Origin: Rhodococcus sovatensis
GTDB lineage: Bacteria; Actinomycetota; Actinomycetes; Mycobacteriales; Mycobacteriaceae
Direction: 5' to 3'
Assembly: GCF_037327425.1 (NCBI RefSeq)
Contig: NZ_CP147846.1
Location: 1,612,001 to 1,676,000 of the forward strand
Length of the DNA: 64,000 bases
Part shown: positions 33,730 through 42,880 of the stretch, piece after piece
Numbering within the stretch: position 1 is the first letter of the stretch
Layout of the letters: every line of letters starts with the position of its first letter
Program-made: the position numbers and the translations under genes
The notes under the pieces: model-generated
Databases searched by the model: none
Told to the model about the DNA's origin: nothing
The model's input: only the letters and a program-made list of their open reading frames with translations

Positions 33730-34893
33730 GTGACCTCGCGGTCCAACTCGCTTCTGTCGATCCGCGGCCTGCCTGCTGCGATGGCAATGGGCGCTGCGGC
33801 GTTCGGTGGGTGGGGCCTGTTGCTTCCGGTAGTGCCGCTCGCGGTGTCCTTGGGCGGTGGCTCGGATGCCCTCGCCGGAGCGAGCACTGCGGTGTTCATG
33901 GCCGCAACAGTCCTCACCCAGCTGTTCGTGCCGAAGCTACTGGTCCGTTTCGGACACCGACTCGTCTTGGCGGCCGGCTGTGTCTTTCTCGGACTTCCCG
34001 CTGTGTTGTTCGCAGTATCGGTCGCCGCCGCACCTGCGCTGTCGGTGTCGGCCGTGCGTGGCATCGGTTTCGGGCTGTTGACCGTCGCTTCCGCAGCGCT
34101 CGTCGCGGAGCTCGCTCCGCACGATCAGCTGGGCCGCGCAACCGGGGCACAGGGGATCGCTGTTGCGCTCGCGCAGATGGTGACTCTGCCTGCCGGTCTC
34201 GTCTTGTTCGCCCTCTCGCCGACTTCTGTCTTCGTGATCGGTGCGGTGGTCCCACTGATCGGACTGATCGCCATCGCATTTCTTCCGGCGACACATCCGG
34301 CGGCACCGCCGGCGCGGAGAGCTAGCGAGAAACGTTCGGCAGCAAAGCAGTTCGTGGTTCCATGTCTGGCGATTGCTGCTGCATCCGCCTCGTTCGGCGG
34401 ACTGTCGAGCCTGCTTCCGATCGCCGAACCGGGCCGCGAATCCATGATCGGCGTCGCTCTTGCCGTCGTCAGTGGATCGATGTTGGTGGGTAGGTACGGT
34501 GCCGGTTCCGTTGCAGACCGCTTCGGCATCGGCCGCGCCCTCACACCCGCTCTCGTCCTGGTCAGCACTGGGGTTGCCCTGTTCGCATTCGCGGTCGCGG
34601 ACTCGCACCCAGCCGTCGTGTTCATGGGAGCGGCAGCAGTATTCGGCATCGGGTACGGCGCCACCCAGAACGACAGCCTGGTCATGACGTTCCGGGTCGC
34701 CGGTCCCGAACGCTTCAGTCAGGCGAGTGCCGCGTGGAACATCGGGTTCGACGCAGGGACCGGCGCCGGGGCGATGGCCCTCGGCGTGATCGTCGGGACC
34801 GTCGGCTACACCTCGGGTTTCGCCATGGCGGCAGCAGTTGCACTCGTTATGGCCGTGGTAGTCGGCGTCTTCGGTGCACGTTCGGCCGGATAG
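33730..34893 (+). CDS. MFS transporter within the his cluster
   Basis: A 387-residue protein with 12 predicted membrane segments (for example AAAFGGWGLLLPVVPLAVSL, FVIGAVVPLIGLIAIAFLP) and the MFS loop pattern between helices 2 and 3 (LVRFGHRL) and again in the second half (GSVADRFGIGRAL). It starts with GTG eight bases after hisB. Transporters at this position are found in related genera; whether it moves histidine, a precursor or something unrelated cannot be read from sequence. Confidence 0.9.
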   Translation: MTSRSNSLLSIRGLPAAMAMGAAAFGGWGLLLPVVPLAVSLGGGSDALAGASTAVFMAATVLTQLFVPKLLVRFGHRLVLAAGCVFLGLPAVLFAVSVAAAPALSVSAVRGIGFGLLTVASAALVAELAPHDQLGRATGAQGIAVALAQMVTLPAGLVLFALSPTSVFVIGAVVPLIGLIAIAFLPATHPAAPPARRASEKRSAAKQFVVPCLAIAAASASFGGLSSLLPIAEPGRESMIGVALAVVSGSMLVGRYGAGSVADRFGIGRALTPALVLVSTGVALFAFAVADSHPAVVFMGAAAVFGIGYGATQNDSLVMTFRVAGPERFSQASAAWNIGFDAGTGAGAMALGVIVGTVGYTSGFAMAAAVALVMAVVVGVFGARSAG

Positions 34894-34902
34894 ACTCGAA
34901 GT

Positions 34903-35532
34903 ATGAAGTCTGTGGCACTGCTCGACTACGGTTCGGGCAATCTTCACTCGGCACAGCGTGCCCTCGCTCGAGTCGGTGCCGACGTCACCGTCACCTCCGA
35001 CCCCAAGATCGCGCTTGCCGCGGACGGGCTCGTCGTGCCAGGGGTCGGCGCTTTCGCGGCGTGCATGGAGGGTCTGCTCGAGGTCAAGGGTGACCGTCTC
35101 ATCGGCCAACGACTAGCCGGCGGACGTCCCGTACTCGGAATCTGCGTCGGAATGCAGATCATGTTCGATCGAGGTGTCGAATTCGGCGTCGAGGCGGACG
35201 GCTGCGGAGAATGGCCGGGCACGGTGGAGCGGCTACAGGCCGAGGTGCTCCCGCACATGGGGTGGAATACCGTGCGAGCGCCCGAGAAGAGCGTGCTTTT
35301 CGACGGTATCGACGTCGACACCCGGTTCTACTTCGTGCACTCGTATGCGGTTCAGAAGTGGGAAATGCCCGTAGGGGACACCATCGCAGCCCCATTGCTG
35401 ACGTGGGCCGATCACGGAGGCGACTTTCTTGCCGCCGTGGAGAACGGCCCTCTGTCGGCGACGCAGTTTCACCCGGAGAAGTCGGGTGATGCAGGCGCAG
35501 AACTGCTGAAGAACTGGGTCGAGTCTCTGTGA
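34903..35532 (+). CDS. hisH: Imidazole glycerol phosphate synthase subunit HisH
   Basis: A 209-residue glutamine amidotransferase (triad class). Nucleophile Cys81 in GICVGMQIMF; His in TQFHPEKSG with Glu two residues on; N-terminal ALLDYGSGNLHSAQRAL. It delivers ammonia to HisF, encoded further downstream. ATG at 34903, nine bases after the MFS gene. Confidence 0.95.
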   Translation: MKSVALLDYGSGNLHSAQRALARVGADVTVTSDPKIALAADGLVVPGVGAFAACMEGLLEVKGDRLIGQRLAGGRPVLGICVGMQIMFDRGVEFGVEADGCGEWPGTVERLQAEVLPHMGWNTVRAPEKSVLFDGIDVDTRFYFVHSYAVQKWEMPVGDTIAAPLLTWADHGGDFLAAVENGPLSATQFHPEKSGDAGAELLKNWVESL

Positions 35533-35542
35533 GGGTGCCCCG

Positions 35543-35776
35543 GTGACCGATCGGGAGTTCTCGTTCGGGCGGCTCGCGATCGCCTCTCTGGGTAGTGCGA
35601 CGGTGGTGCTCGTGGTAACTACTGCTGTGGTCGGCCTCGTCCGTCCAGGACCTGGCGTGGGTCTGGCAATCGTGGCCGTCGGGATCGCGGCAGCTATCAC
35701 CGTCATGGGTGTCGTTTCGACGTCGATGACGCGACGCAGTCTGCGCGACGACCGTCAGGACGAGCACGACGAGTAA
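35543..35776 (+). CDS. Small two-span membrane protein
   Basis: A 77-residue protein with two membrane helices (about 12-33 and 39-60) and a charged C-terminal tail (RRSLRDDRQDEHDE). Starts with GTG ten bases after hisH and lies in the his cluster. Similar small proteins sit between hisH and hisA in related actinobacteria; function unknown. Confidence 0.7.
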   Translation: MTDREFSFGRLAIASLGSATVVLVVTTAVVGLVRPGPGVGLAIVAVGIAAAITVMGVVSTSMTRRSLRDDRQDEHDE

Positions 35777-35823
35777 GACCCTGGCGGGCCTGTGCGTCGA
35801 GGGTGGCAGTAGCATAAGCGCAC

Positions 35824-36558
35824 GTGAGCCTGGTCTTATTGCCTGCTGTCGATGTCGCAGGTGGCGAAGCTGTCCGTCTCGTTCAGGGAGAGGCCGGAAG
35901 CGAAACGAAGTACGGATCTCCGCGTGATGCTGCGCTGGCGTGGCAGAACGACGGTGCCGAGTGGGTTCATCTCGTGGATCTCGACGCCGCGTTCGGTCGC
36001 GGATCGAACCGTGAACTCCTCGCCGATGTCGTCGGTGAACTCGACGTGAAGGTCGAGCTGTCCGGTGGAATTCGCGACGACGAATCGCTTCGCGCTGCAT
36101 TGGCGACGGGTTGTGCACGAGTGAACCTCGGCACGGCGGCGCTCGAAGACCCCGAGTGGTGCGCGCGAGCGATCGGCGAGTTCGGTGACCGGGTTGCAGT
36201 TGGACTCGACGTCCTGATCGTCGACGGTCAGAGCCGTCTTCGCGGTCGAGGCTGGGTCAGCGACGGCGGAGACCTGTGGGAAGTTCTCGAGCGTCTCGAG
36301 CGTGATGGCTGCTCGCGGTACGTCGTCACCGACGTCACCAAGGACGGCACTTTGACGGGACCGAACCTCGATCTGCTCGCCCAGATGTGTGAGAAGACCG
36401 ACAAGCCGGTCATCGCGTCCGGCGGTGTGTCCACCATCGATGATCTGCGCGCCATCGCCGGTCTCGTCGACAAAGGTGTCGAGGGTTCGATCGTCGGAAA
36501 GGCGCTGTACGCAGGTCGTTTCACCCTGCCCGACGCCCTCGCGGCAGTATCCGGATAG
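35824..36558 (+). CDS. priA: Phosphoribosyl isomerase A (HisA/TrpF dual function)
   Basis: A 244-residue TIM-barrel isomerase. Catalytic Asp10 (LLPAVDVAGG) and the second Asp in YVVTDVTKDGTLTGPN are present, with the half-barrel phosphate motifs SGGIRDD and ASGGVSTIDD. In actinobacteria this enzyme (PriA) serves both histidine (HisA) and tryptophan (TrpF) synthesis; the absence of trpF from the trp cluster in this window agrees. GTG start. Confidence 0.93.
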   Translation: MSLVLLPAVDVAGGEAVRLVQGEAGSETKYGSPRDAALAWQNDGAEWVHLVDLDAAFGRGSNRELLADVVGELDVKVELSGGIRDDESLRAALATGCARVNLGTAALEDPEWCARAIGEFGDRVAVGLDVLIVDGQSRLRGRGWVSDGGDLWEVLERLERDGCSRYVVTDVTKDGTLTGPNLDLLAQMCEKTDKPVIASGGVSTIDDLRAIAGLVDKGVEGSIVGKALYAGRFTLPDALAAVSG

Positions 36559-36564
36559 TCACGG

Positions 36565-37395
36565 ATGACTCTGCCGGAGGATCCACAACGGTTGCTGGAG
36601 ATTGCCGGTCGGTTGCTCGACGGCACCCATGACCGGTTCGTCGCAGGGGTAGGCGCGCCGAGCGCCGTGCAGAAGGGCCCCGACGATTTTGCGACGGCGG
36701 TGGACCTCGAGCTCGAGAAGCGGCTTGCCGCCGAGCTCTTCGAGCAGACCGGAATTCCGGTGCACGGTGAAGAATTCGGTGGTCCCGAGTTGGGTACCGG
36801 TACGGTGTGGGTGCTCGATCCTATCGACGGCACGTTCAACTATTCGGCCGGGTTGCCCTCTGCGGGAACGCTGTTGGCGTTGCTCGACGACGGGGTCCCG
36901 GTGCTGGGTCTGACCTGGCTGCCGCTGGTGCAGCAACGATTCACAGCTGCGGCGGGCGGACCGCTGTTCCTCAACGGCGAAGCGCTGCCGAAGCTCACCG
37001 AACGCTCGTTGTCCGACTCGATGATCGGGTTCGGGGCGTTCAACATCGCCAGCCGCGGACGTACCCCGGGTCTCTACCGGGTACGGATACTCGAGGAGCT
37101 CTCGAAGGTGTCCTCACGTCTGCGTATGCATGGCGCCACAGGCGTCGACCTGGCGTACACGGCGAGTGGGGTTCTCGGCGGATGCGTCGTGTTCGGCCAC
37201 CGCGCGTGGGACAACGCAGCAGGTGCGCTCCTCGTGCAGGCCGCGGGCGGAATCGTCACTGATCTGGCGGGCGAGCCATGGACCATCGACTCGCAGTCGG
37301 TGCTCGCCGCCTCACCGAGCGCCCATGCGGAATTGCTGTCCGTTGTCACCGACCTCGGTGACCCTGCGGATTTCCTGGAAGGACGAGTTCGATGA
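36565..37395 (+). CDS. Inositol-monophosphatase-family phosphatase (ImpA-like)
   Basis: A 276-residue magnesium-dependent phosphatase. Metal-site motifs: GEEFGG (Glu), WVLDPIDGTFNY (the Asp-Pro-Ile-Asp-Gly-Thr core) and WDNAAGALLVQAAGG (Asp). It sits between hisA and hisF, as impA does in corynebacteria and mycobacteria. It may be an inositol phosphatase or the histidinol-phosphate phosphatase needed for this pathway, since HisB here lacks that domain; sequence alone does not decide. Confidence 0.88.
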   Translation: MTLPEDPQRLLEIAGRLLDGTHDRFVAGVGAPSAVQKGPDDFATAVDLELEKRLAAELFEQTGIPVHGEEFGGPELGTGTVWVLDPIDGTFNYSAGLPSAGTLLALLDDGVPVLGLTWLPLVQQRFTAAAGGPLFLNGEALPKLTERSLSDSMIGFGAFNIASRGRTPGLYRVRILEELSKVSSRLRMHGATGVDLAYTASGVLGGCVVFGHRAWDNAAGALLVQAAGGIVTDLAGEPWTIDSQSVLAASPSAHAELLSVVTDLGDPADFLEGRVR

Positions 37396-38165
37396 CCGTC
37401 GCAGTACGCGTGATTCCATGTTTGGACGTCGACGCGGGACGAGTGGTGAAGGGCGTCAACTTCGAGAACCTGCGTGACGCAGGCGATCCTGTTGCCCTCG
37501 CGGCTGCCTACGACGCACAGGGCGCCGATGAGTTGACCTTCCTCGACGTCACGGCGTCGACGTCGGACCGCGGCACCATGTTGGACGTAGTCAGCCGCAC
37601 AGCCGAGCAGGTTTTCATCCCGCTGACGGTCGGCGGGGGTGTTCGTACTGTCGAAGATGTCGACCGATTGCTGCGCGCGGGTGCGGACAAGGTCAGCGTC
37701 AACACAGCCGCCATCGCCAGGCCTGAGCTGCTTCGTGAACTGAGCGAGCGTTTCGGTTCGCAGTGCATCGTGTTGTCGGTCGATGCGAGAACGGTTCCCG
37801 CTGGGCAGCAGGACACACCGTCCGGATGGGAAGTCACCACTCACGGAGGCAAGCGCGGCACCGGGATCGACGCTGTGGAGTGGGCGACGCGTGGAGCCGA
37901 ACTAGGCGTCGGTGAGATCCTGTTGAACTCGATGGATGCGGACGGCACGAAAGCGGGATTCGATTTACCGATGATCACCGCGGTTCGCCTGGCGGTCCAT
38001 GTACCGGTGATCGCCAGTGGCGGCGCGGGCGCGGTCGAGCATTTTCCGCCCGCAGTCACCGCTGGCGCCGACGCCGTACTCGCGGCGAGTGTCTTCCACT
38101 TCGGTGATCTGACGATTGCTCAGGTCAAAGATGCGATGCGAGCGGACGGCATCGTCGTTCGTTGA
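37392..38165 (+). CDS. hisF: Imidazole glycerol phosphate synthase subunit HisF
   Basis: A 257-residue TIM-barrel cyclase partner of HisH. Catalytic Asp11 (VIPCLDVDAGRVVKG) and the second Asp in LNSMDADGTKAGFD are seen, with GGGVRTVEDV and ASGGAGAVEHF phosphate loops. A short basic insertion (about residues 125-160, QDTPSGWEVTTHGGKRGT) is normal for the actinobacterial form. Overlaps the upstream phosphatase gene by four bases. Confidence 0.96.
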   Translation: MTVAVRVIPCLDVDAGRVVKGVNFENLRDAGDPVALAAAYDAQGADELTFLDVTASTSDRGTMLDVVSRTAEQVFIPLTVGGGVRTVEDVDRLLRAGADKVSVNTAAIARPELLRELSERFGSQCIVLSVDARTVPAGQQDTPSGWEVTTHGGKRGTGIDAVEWATRGAELGVGEILLNSMDADGTKAGFDLPMITAVRLAVHVPVIASGGAGAVEHFPPAVTAGADAVLAASVFHFGDLTIAQVKDAMRADGIVVR

Positions 38166-38206
38166 ATGATTCGTTTCGACCGTCCGGAAAAGGTACAACG
38201 GAGAAC

Positions 38207-38545
38207 ATGACTCTCGATCCGAACATAGCGGCACGTCTCAAGCGCAACGAGGCAGGTCTGTTCAGCGCGGTCGCGCAGGAACGATCCTCAGGTGATGTCC
38301 TGATGGTGGCCTGGATGGACGATGAGGCTCTCGCACGCACACTCGAGACACGGAAGGGCACGTACTACTCGCGATCCCGTCAGGAGTACTGGGTGAAGGG
38401 CGAGACGTCCGGGCACACCCAGTACGTCCACGAGGTGAGGCTCGATTGCGATGGTGACACGGTGTTGCTCGTCGTGGATCAAGAGGGTGGCGCATGCCAC
38501 ACGGGTGACAAGACCTGCTTCGACGCCGACGTGCTGTTGAGCTGA
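38207..38545 (+). CDS. hisI: Phosphoribosyl-AMP cyclohydrolase HisI
   Basis: A 112-residue zinc enzyme, cyclohydrolase part only (no HisE fusion). Motifs: VLMVAWMDDEAL, TYYSRSRQEYWVKGETSGH, and the metal Cys set in RLDCDGDTV and GGACHTGDKTCF. ATG at 38207 has GGAG 3 bases before; a TTG start overlapping hisF is possible but unlikely. hisE and hisG are not in this window. Confidence 0.95.
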   Translation: MTLDPNIAARLKRNEAGLFSAVAQERSSGDVLMVAWMDDEALARTLETRKGTYYSRSRQEYWVKGETSGHTQYVHEVRLDCDGDTVLLVVDQEGGACHTGDKTCFDADVLLS

Positions 38546-38548
38546 GCG

Positions 38549-39046
38549 TCAGGCCTTGCCTGTTCCCTCGGCGATCCCCTTGTCGAGCTGGGCCAGCATG
38601 ACCGAACTCAGCGTGCCCAAGCGCTCGACTTCGTCGTCGTTCAAACCTGCGAACAACAGCGCTTGAACCGTGGCGACATGGCCGGGCGCGGCCGCGACGA
38701 CCTTGTCCATCCCGGCATCGGTGAGTACGGCATACGACCCTCGGCTTCCTTCGATGCTCTCGCGTTGCACCCAGCCGAGTTTTTCCAGTTTGGTCACCAC
38801 GTGGGACAGCCTCGACAAAGATGCATTGGCGAACTTCGCCAGATCTCGCAACTGGATTCGGCGATCCGGGTCCTCGGAGAGAACCGACAGTACGAAGTAG
38901 TCGAAGTGGGTCAGCGACGAGTCACGTTGTAGTTGAGTGTCGAGAGCTGCAGGCAGCCGAGTCACGAGGGCGACGAGAGACCGCCACGCAGCTTGTTGGC
39001 GGTCCGTCAGCCACAGTGGATCGGGGTGTTCTGCAGACTCGTCCAT
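38549..39046 (-). CDS. MarR-family transcriptional regulator
   Basis: A 165-residue winged-helix dimer protein: dimer helices at the N-terminus (AAWRSLVALVTRLPAALDTQ), HTH in RDLAKFANASLSRLSHVVTK, wing with RESIEGSRGSYAVLTDAG. ATG at 39046. It converges on hisI with a three-base gap and lies downstream of the peroxiredoxin gene on the same strand (90 bases between), so it may answer to oxidants; not proven. Confidence 0.88.
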   Translation of the reverse strand: MDESAEHPDPLWLTDRQQAAWRSLVALVTRLPAALDTQLQRDSSLTHFDYFVLSVLSEDPDRRIQLRDLAKFANASLSRLSHVVTKLEKLGWVQRESIEGSRGSYAVLTDAGMDKVVAAAPGHVATVQALLFAGLNDDEVERLGTLSSVMLAQLDKGIAEGTGKA

Positions 39047-39135
39047 CACAAGAGCCTTCCTGTCGAGCGCACACAATTGGTTGTAGTCACCACAGTGTTT
39101 CACTCGACGAAAGGTTCGTGCGGCTGCCCCGCTGT

Positions 39136-39600
39136 TCACGCCGCCGAGCGGCTCCGAAGGAACGCAAGAGCGTGATCGGCGTGTTCTTCGAATCTGAATT
39201 CGCTGCTGTACACGTCGAGGACTGTGCGGTCGGTATCGATGACGAACGTCGATCTCTTGACGGGGGAGAGTTTGCCGAGCAGTCCGCGCTTGACGCCGAA
39301 TTGGGCGGCCACGGTCCCGTTCTCGTCGGAGAGCAACGGGTAGTCGAACGATTTCACGTCTGCGAACTCTGCCTGCTTCGCGACTGCATCGGTGCTGATT
39401 CCGGCCCGCGACGCACCTACCTCGGCGAACTCGGTTGCAAGATCGCGGAAGTGGCAGGCTTCGACCGTGCATCCGGGGGTCAGCGCACCCGGATAGAAGA
39501 ACAAGACCAGCGGTCCGCTCTCGAGCAAGCTGTCCAACGAACGTGGAGTTCCGGTCTGGTCCGGCAGGGTGAAGTTCTCGACGCGATCGCCTTGTCTCAT
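39136..39600 (-). CDS. bcpB: Peroxiredoxin, Bcp/PrxQ type
   Basis: A 154-residue thioredoxin-fold peroxidase. Peroxidatic Cys44 and nearby Cys49 in PGALTPGCTVEACHF give the atypical two-Cys spacing of the Bcp/PrxQ group. It reduces peroxides and alkyl hydroperoxides. It is divergent from trpE with only 79 bases between. In M. tuberculosis bcpB sits next to trpE as I recall, which supports the name. Confidence 0.88.
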   Translation of the reverse strand: MRQGDRVENFTLPDQTGTPRSLDSLLESGPLVLFFYPGALTPGCTVEACHFRDLATEFAEVGASRAGISTDAVAKQAEFADVKSFDYPLLSDENGTVAAQFGVKRGLLGKLSPVKRSTFVIDTDRTVLDVYSSEFRFEEHADHALAFLRSRSAA

Positions 39601-39679
39601 TCTTCGGAGGCTACCGCGCAGTAAGTTCGAAGGCCACCGCGCGCAGATCCGGGCACGGGGCACCTGGGAGGATGAACGA

Positions 39680-41245
39680 ATGCATGGCGAGACCACTACC
39701 CTGCCCGGCGCACAAGACCGCGGGATTTCGGATTCGACCACCAGCCGAGAGGTATTCCGGAGGCTCGCTGCTGAGCACCGCGTCGTACCTGTCGTCCGCA
39801 AGGTCCTTGCCGATTCGGAGACCCCGCTGTCGGCATACCGCAAGATCGGCGGTGACCGGCCGGGGACGTTCCTGCTCGAGTCTGCGGAGAACGGCCGATC
39901 TTGGTCGAGATGGTCGTTCATCGGGGCAGGCACCCCGGCAGCGCTGACGACGGTCGACGGCGAGGCGGTCTGGCGCGGCAACGTCCCCGCCGGAGTGCCG
40001 TCCGGTGGCAATCCGCTCGACGTGCTCGGTCGCACGCTGGAACTCCTACGATCGGAGCGCTTGCCCGGGTTGCCTCCGTTGACAGGCGGGATGGTCGGCT
40101 ACCTGGGGTACGACGCGGTGCGCCGCATCGAGAAGTTGCCCGAGCATGCCGAGGACGATCTTCAGGTGCCCGAGATGGTGATGCTCCTGGCGACCGATCT
40201 GGCCGCCGTGGATCACCACGAGGGCGCAATCACTCTTATCGCGAATGCGGTCAACTGGGACGGTACCGACGACCGGGTCGACGAAGCCTACGACGATGCA
40301 GTGCGCAGGCTCGATCGGATGTGCGCGGACCTCGCCGCGCCTGCGCCGTCGACGGTATCGACCATGGAACGACCCACGCCCGAGTACCGCCGTCAGCGAA
40401 CCTCGGAGGGCTTCGGTCGCGACGTCGACCGACTCGTCGAGGAGATCGAAGCAGGCGAGGCGTTCCAAGTCGTTCTCTCGCAACGGTTCGAGATGGACAC
40501 CGACGCGTCGCCCTTCGACGTGTATCGCATGTTGCGCGCGTCCAATCCGAGTCCGTACATGTACCTGTTGCACGTGCCGGGGCCCGATGGGGAGACCGCT
40601 TTCTCCATTGTCGGTTCCAGCCCGGAGGCGTTGGTGACCGTTGTCGACGGTGTCGCGACCACGCATCCGATCGCCGGAACGCGGTGGCGCGGCAACTCCG
40701 AGGAAGAAGACATTCTGTTGGAAAAGGACCTTCTCGCCGACGAGAAGGAGAACGCCGAACATCTGATGCTCGTCGATCTGGGTCGGAACGATCTCGGCCG
40801 CGTCTGCACTCCGGGCACGGTGCGAGTGAGCGACTATCGACATATCGAGCGCTACAGCCACGTCATGCATCTCGTGTCCACAGTTGCGGGCACCCTCGCG
40901 GCGGGCAAACAGGCTCTCGACGCGGTCAAGGCATGCTTCCCGGCAGGCACCCTGTCCGGTGCACCGAAGGTGCGTGCGATGGAACTGATCGACGAACTCG
41001 AACCGACGCGGCGCGGGGTCTACGGCGGCATCGTGGGGTACCTCGACTTCGCCGGTGACGCGGACACCGCCATTGCCATCCGTACCGCTTTGATGAAGGA
41101 CGGCACCGCGTATGTTCAGGCGGGTGCGGGCGTCGTGGCCGATTCTGTGGCCGAGTACGAGGACACGGAGGCCAGAAACAAGGCGATGGCAGTACTCGGT
41201 GCGGTGGCTGCAGCCGAGTCGCTGCGTGCGGTCGGCGAGCCGTGA
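39680..41245 (+). CDS. trpE: Anthranilate synthase component I TrpE
   Basis: A 521-residue chorismate-utilising enzyme. N-terminal feedback-site motif LLESAENG, then the catalytic core: FQVVLSQRFEMD, GSSPEALVTV, HPIAGTRWRG, DLGRNDLGRV and the C-terminal GAPKVRAMELIDELEPTRRG and YGGIVGYLDFAGDADTAIAI. GGGAGG lies 9 bases before the ATG. No trp leader peptide with attenuator was recognised in the 79-base gap upstream. No trpG or trpD follows; they must lie elsewhere. Confidence 0.95.
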   Translation: MHGETTTLPGAQDRGISDSTTSREVFRRLAAEHRVVPVVRKVLADSETPLSAYRKIGGDRPGTFLLESAENGRSWSRWSFIGAGTPAALTTVDGEAVWRGNVPAGVPSGGNPLDVLGRTLELLRSERLPGLPPLTGGMVGYLGYDAVRRIEKLPEHAEDDLQVPEMVMLLATDLAAVDHHEGAITLIANAVNWDGTDDRVDEAYDDAVRRLDRMCADLAAPAPSTVSTMERPTPEYRRQRTSEGFGRDVDRLVEEIEAGEAFQVVLSQRFEMDTDASPFDVYRMLRASNPSPYMYLLHVPGPDGETAFSIVGSSPEALVTVVDGVATTHPIAGTRWRGNSEEEDILLEKDLLADEKENAEHLMLVDLGRNDLGRVCTPGTVRVSDYRHIERYSHVMHLVSTVAGTLAAGKQALDAVKACFPAGTLSGAPKVRAMELIDELEPTRRGVYGGIVGYLDFAGDADTAIAIRTALMKDGTAYVQAGAGVVADSVAEYEDTEARNKAMAVLGAVAAAESLRAVGEP

Positions 41246-41916
41246 GCACGCAGGCACCGGTGCGACGTCGCTCGGGGCGTGCGGCGGTTCCGGTCGCTCT
41301 GCTCCTGCTTGGGGCGGTGTGTCTGTGGGGTAGTTCGCGAATGACATGGGTCGGTGTCACCTCGTCGGACGGGCTCGGTGAGGCACGGTCGACGGACCTG
41401 CTGGGTAGCACCTGGGCACCGGCGTCGACCCCATTGGCTCTGGCGTTGCTGGCTGCGGTTGCTGCGTCGTTCGCGGTGAAAGGGTGGGCGTCGAGAGTTC
41501 TGGCTGTGCTCGTCGGACTCGTCGCGATCGGGGCGGGTGTTCCGGCGACGCAGGCACTCGCAGGTGATGTGGACGAAGCGAAGGCCGCCGTCCTGGCGGA
41601 GCTGCCTGGACGGGCAGAGGTGCTGACGGCGCAGGCGTTCGCATTGCCCGCGGTTCTCGCGCTGATCGGAGCGGGATGTGCGTTCGGTGCCGCAGTGATG
41701 CTGGTGCGGAAACCAACCGCGCGGAAGGTACTCTCATCCAGGTACGACGCACCTGCTGCCCGTCGCGACGCGGTTGCGCAACGAGCGAAGTCGGCGTCGG
41801 AACGGGCCGAGGAGAACGTCGATGGGGAAGACTTGACCGAACGAATGCTGTGGGACGCGCTCGATGCGGGGGAGGACCCCACCGATCGGTCAGGCACCCG
41901 AAAGTCAGAAGACTGA
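41242..41916 (+). CDS. Trp-cluster-associated membrane protein
   Basis: A 224-residue membrane protein of the actinobacterial Trp-biosynthesis-associated family (TIGR02234-like). Four hydrophobic segments: about 14-31, 60-79, 84-106 and 133-152. A charged C-terminal tail rich in Arg, Asp and Glu follows. GTG start overlaps the trpE stop. Its constant place between trpE and trpC suggests a link to tryptophan metabolism or transport; role unknown. Confidence 0.85.
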   Translation: MSTQAPVRRRSGRAAVPVALLLLGAVCLWGSSRMTWVGVTSSDGLGEARSTDLLGSTWAPASTPLALALLAAVAASFAVKGWASRVLAVLVGLVAIGAGVPATQALAGDVDEAKAAVLAELPGRAEVLTAQAFALPAVLALIGAGCAFGAAVMLVRKPTARKVLSSRYDAPAARRDAVAQRAKSASERAEENVDGEDLTERMLWDALDAGEDPTDRSGTRKSED

Positions 41917-41994
41917 AACCGCCCACTACGCTAGGGCAGACCTGAAATGAGTTTCCTCACATCAGGTCATCGATGGGAAAGGACTCGGGTCACC

Positions 41995-42804
41995 ATGACT
42001 GTTCTCGATTCGATTCTGGACGGTGTACGAGCCGACGTAGCTGCGCGCGAATCGGTGATCGACTTCGCAAGTGTGAAGGCAGCTGCCTCCAAGGCATCGG
42101 CACCGCTCAATGCGACTGCGGCTCTCCACGAGGACGGAATCGGCGTCATCGCCGAGGTCAAGCGTGCGAGTCCGTCCAAGGGTGCACTCGCAGATATCGG
42201 CGATCCGGCCATGCTCGCGCAGGCGTACGAGTCCGGTGGCGCGCGGATCATCAGCGTTCTCACCGAGGAGCGGCGTTTCCACGGATCGCTCGCCGATCTG
42301 GACGCAGTGCGCAAGGCCGTCAGTATCCCGGTTCTGCGCAAGGACTTCATCGTTGGGCCTTACCAGATCCATGAGGCCAGGGCGCACGGTGCTGACATGA
42401 TTCTGCTGATAGTTGCTGCGCTCGAGCAGGATGCGCTGGAGTCGCTGCTCGACCGCACAGAGTCGCTCGGCATGACCGCGCTCGTCGAGGTTCACACCGA
42501 GGCCGAGGCGGATCGCGCACTCGAAGCCGGTGCACGGGTCATCGGAATCAACGCACGCAATCTCAAGACCCTCGAAATCGATCGAGACAGCTTCGGACGA
42601 ATCGCGCCGGGATTGCCCAGCGAGGTTATCCGCGTCGCGGAATCCGGTGTCCGTGGAACGGCCGACTTGCTGGCCTACGCAGGTGCAGGCGCCGACGCTG
42701 TTCTCGTCGGCGAGGGCCTGGTCACCAGCGGTGACCCACGCACTGCAGTATCGGACCTCGTGACCGCCGGAACGCACCCGTCCTGCCCCAAGCCGGCTCG
42801 CTGA
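41995..42804 (+). CDS. trpC: Indole-3-glycerol-phosphate synthase TrpC
   Basis: A 269-residue TIM-barrel enzyme. Motifs: IAEVKRASPSKGALADI with catalytic Lys, LRKDFIVGPYQIHEARAHGA, GINARNLKTLEID and RVAESGVRGTADL. ATG at 41995; AAAGGA lies 13 bases upstream. Not fused to TrpF, in line with PriA doing that reaction. Confidence 0.95.
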   Translation: MTVLDSILDGVRADVAARESVIDFASVKAAASKASAPLNATAALHEDGIGVIAEVKRASPSKGALADIGDPAMLAQAYESGGARIISVLTEERRFHGSLADLDAVRKAVSIPVLRKDFIVGPYQIHEARAHGADMILLIVAALEQDALESLLDRTESLGMTALVEVHTEAEADRALEAGARVIGINARNLKTLEIDRDSFGRIAPGLPSEVIRVAESGVRGTADLLAYAGAGADAVLVGEGLVTSGDPRTAVSDLVTAGTHPSCPKPAR

Positions 42805-42880
42805 CATAGATCCGTCGGACCGGCGCTCTCGCGACAGCCCCGATGGTCGTCGTCGAGGGCTGCTGAGGCAGACTGGTCGG

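Noticed and set aside
39601..39679. Trp attenuator or leader peptide
   Set aside because: The gap is only 79 bases and no Trp-rich short frame followed by alternative hairpins was seen.
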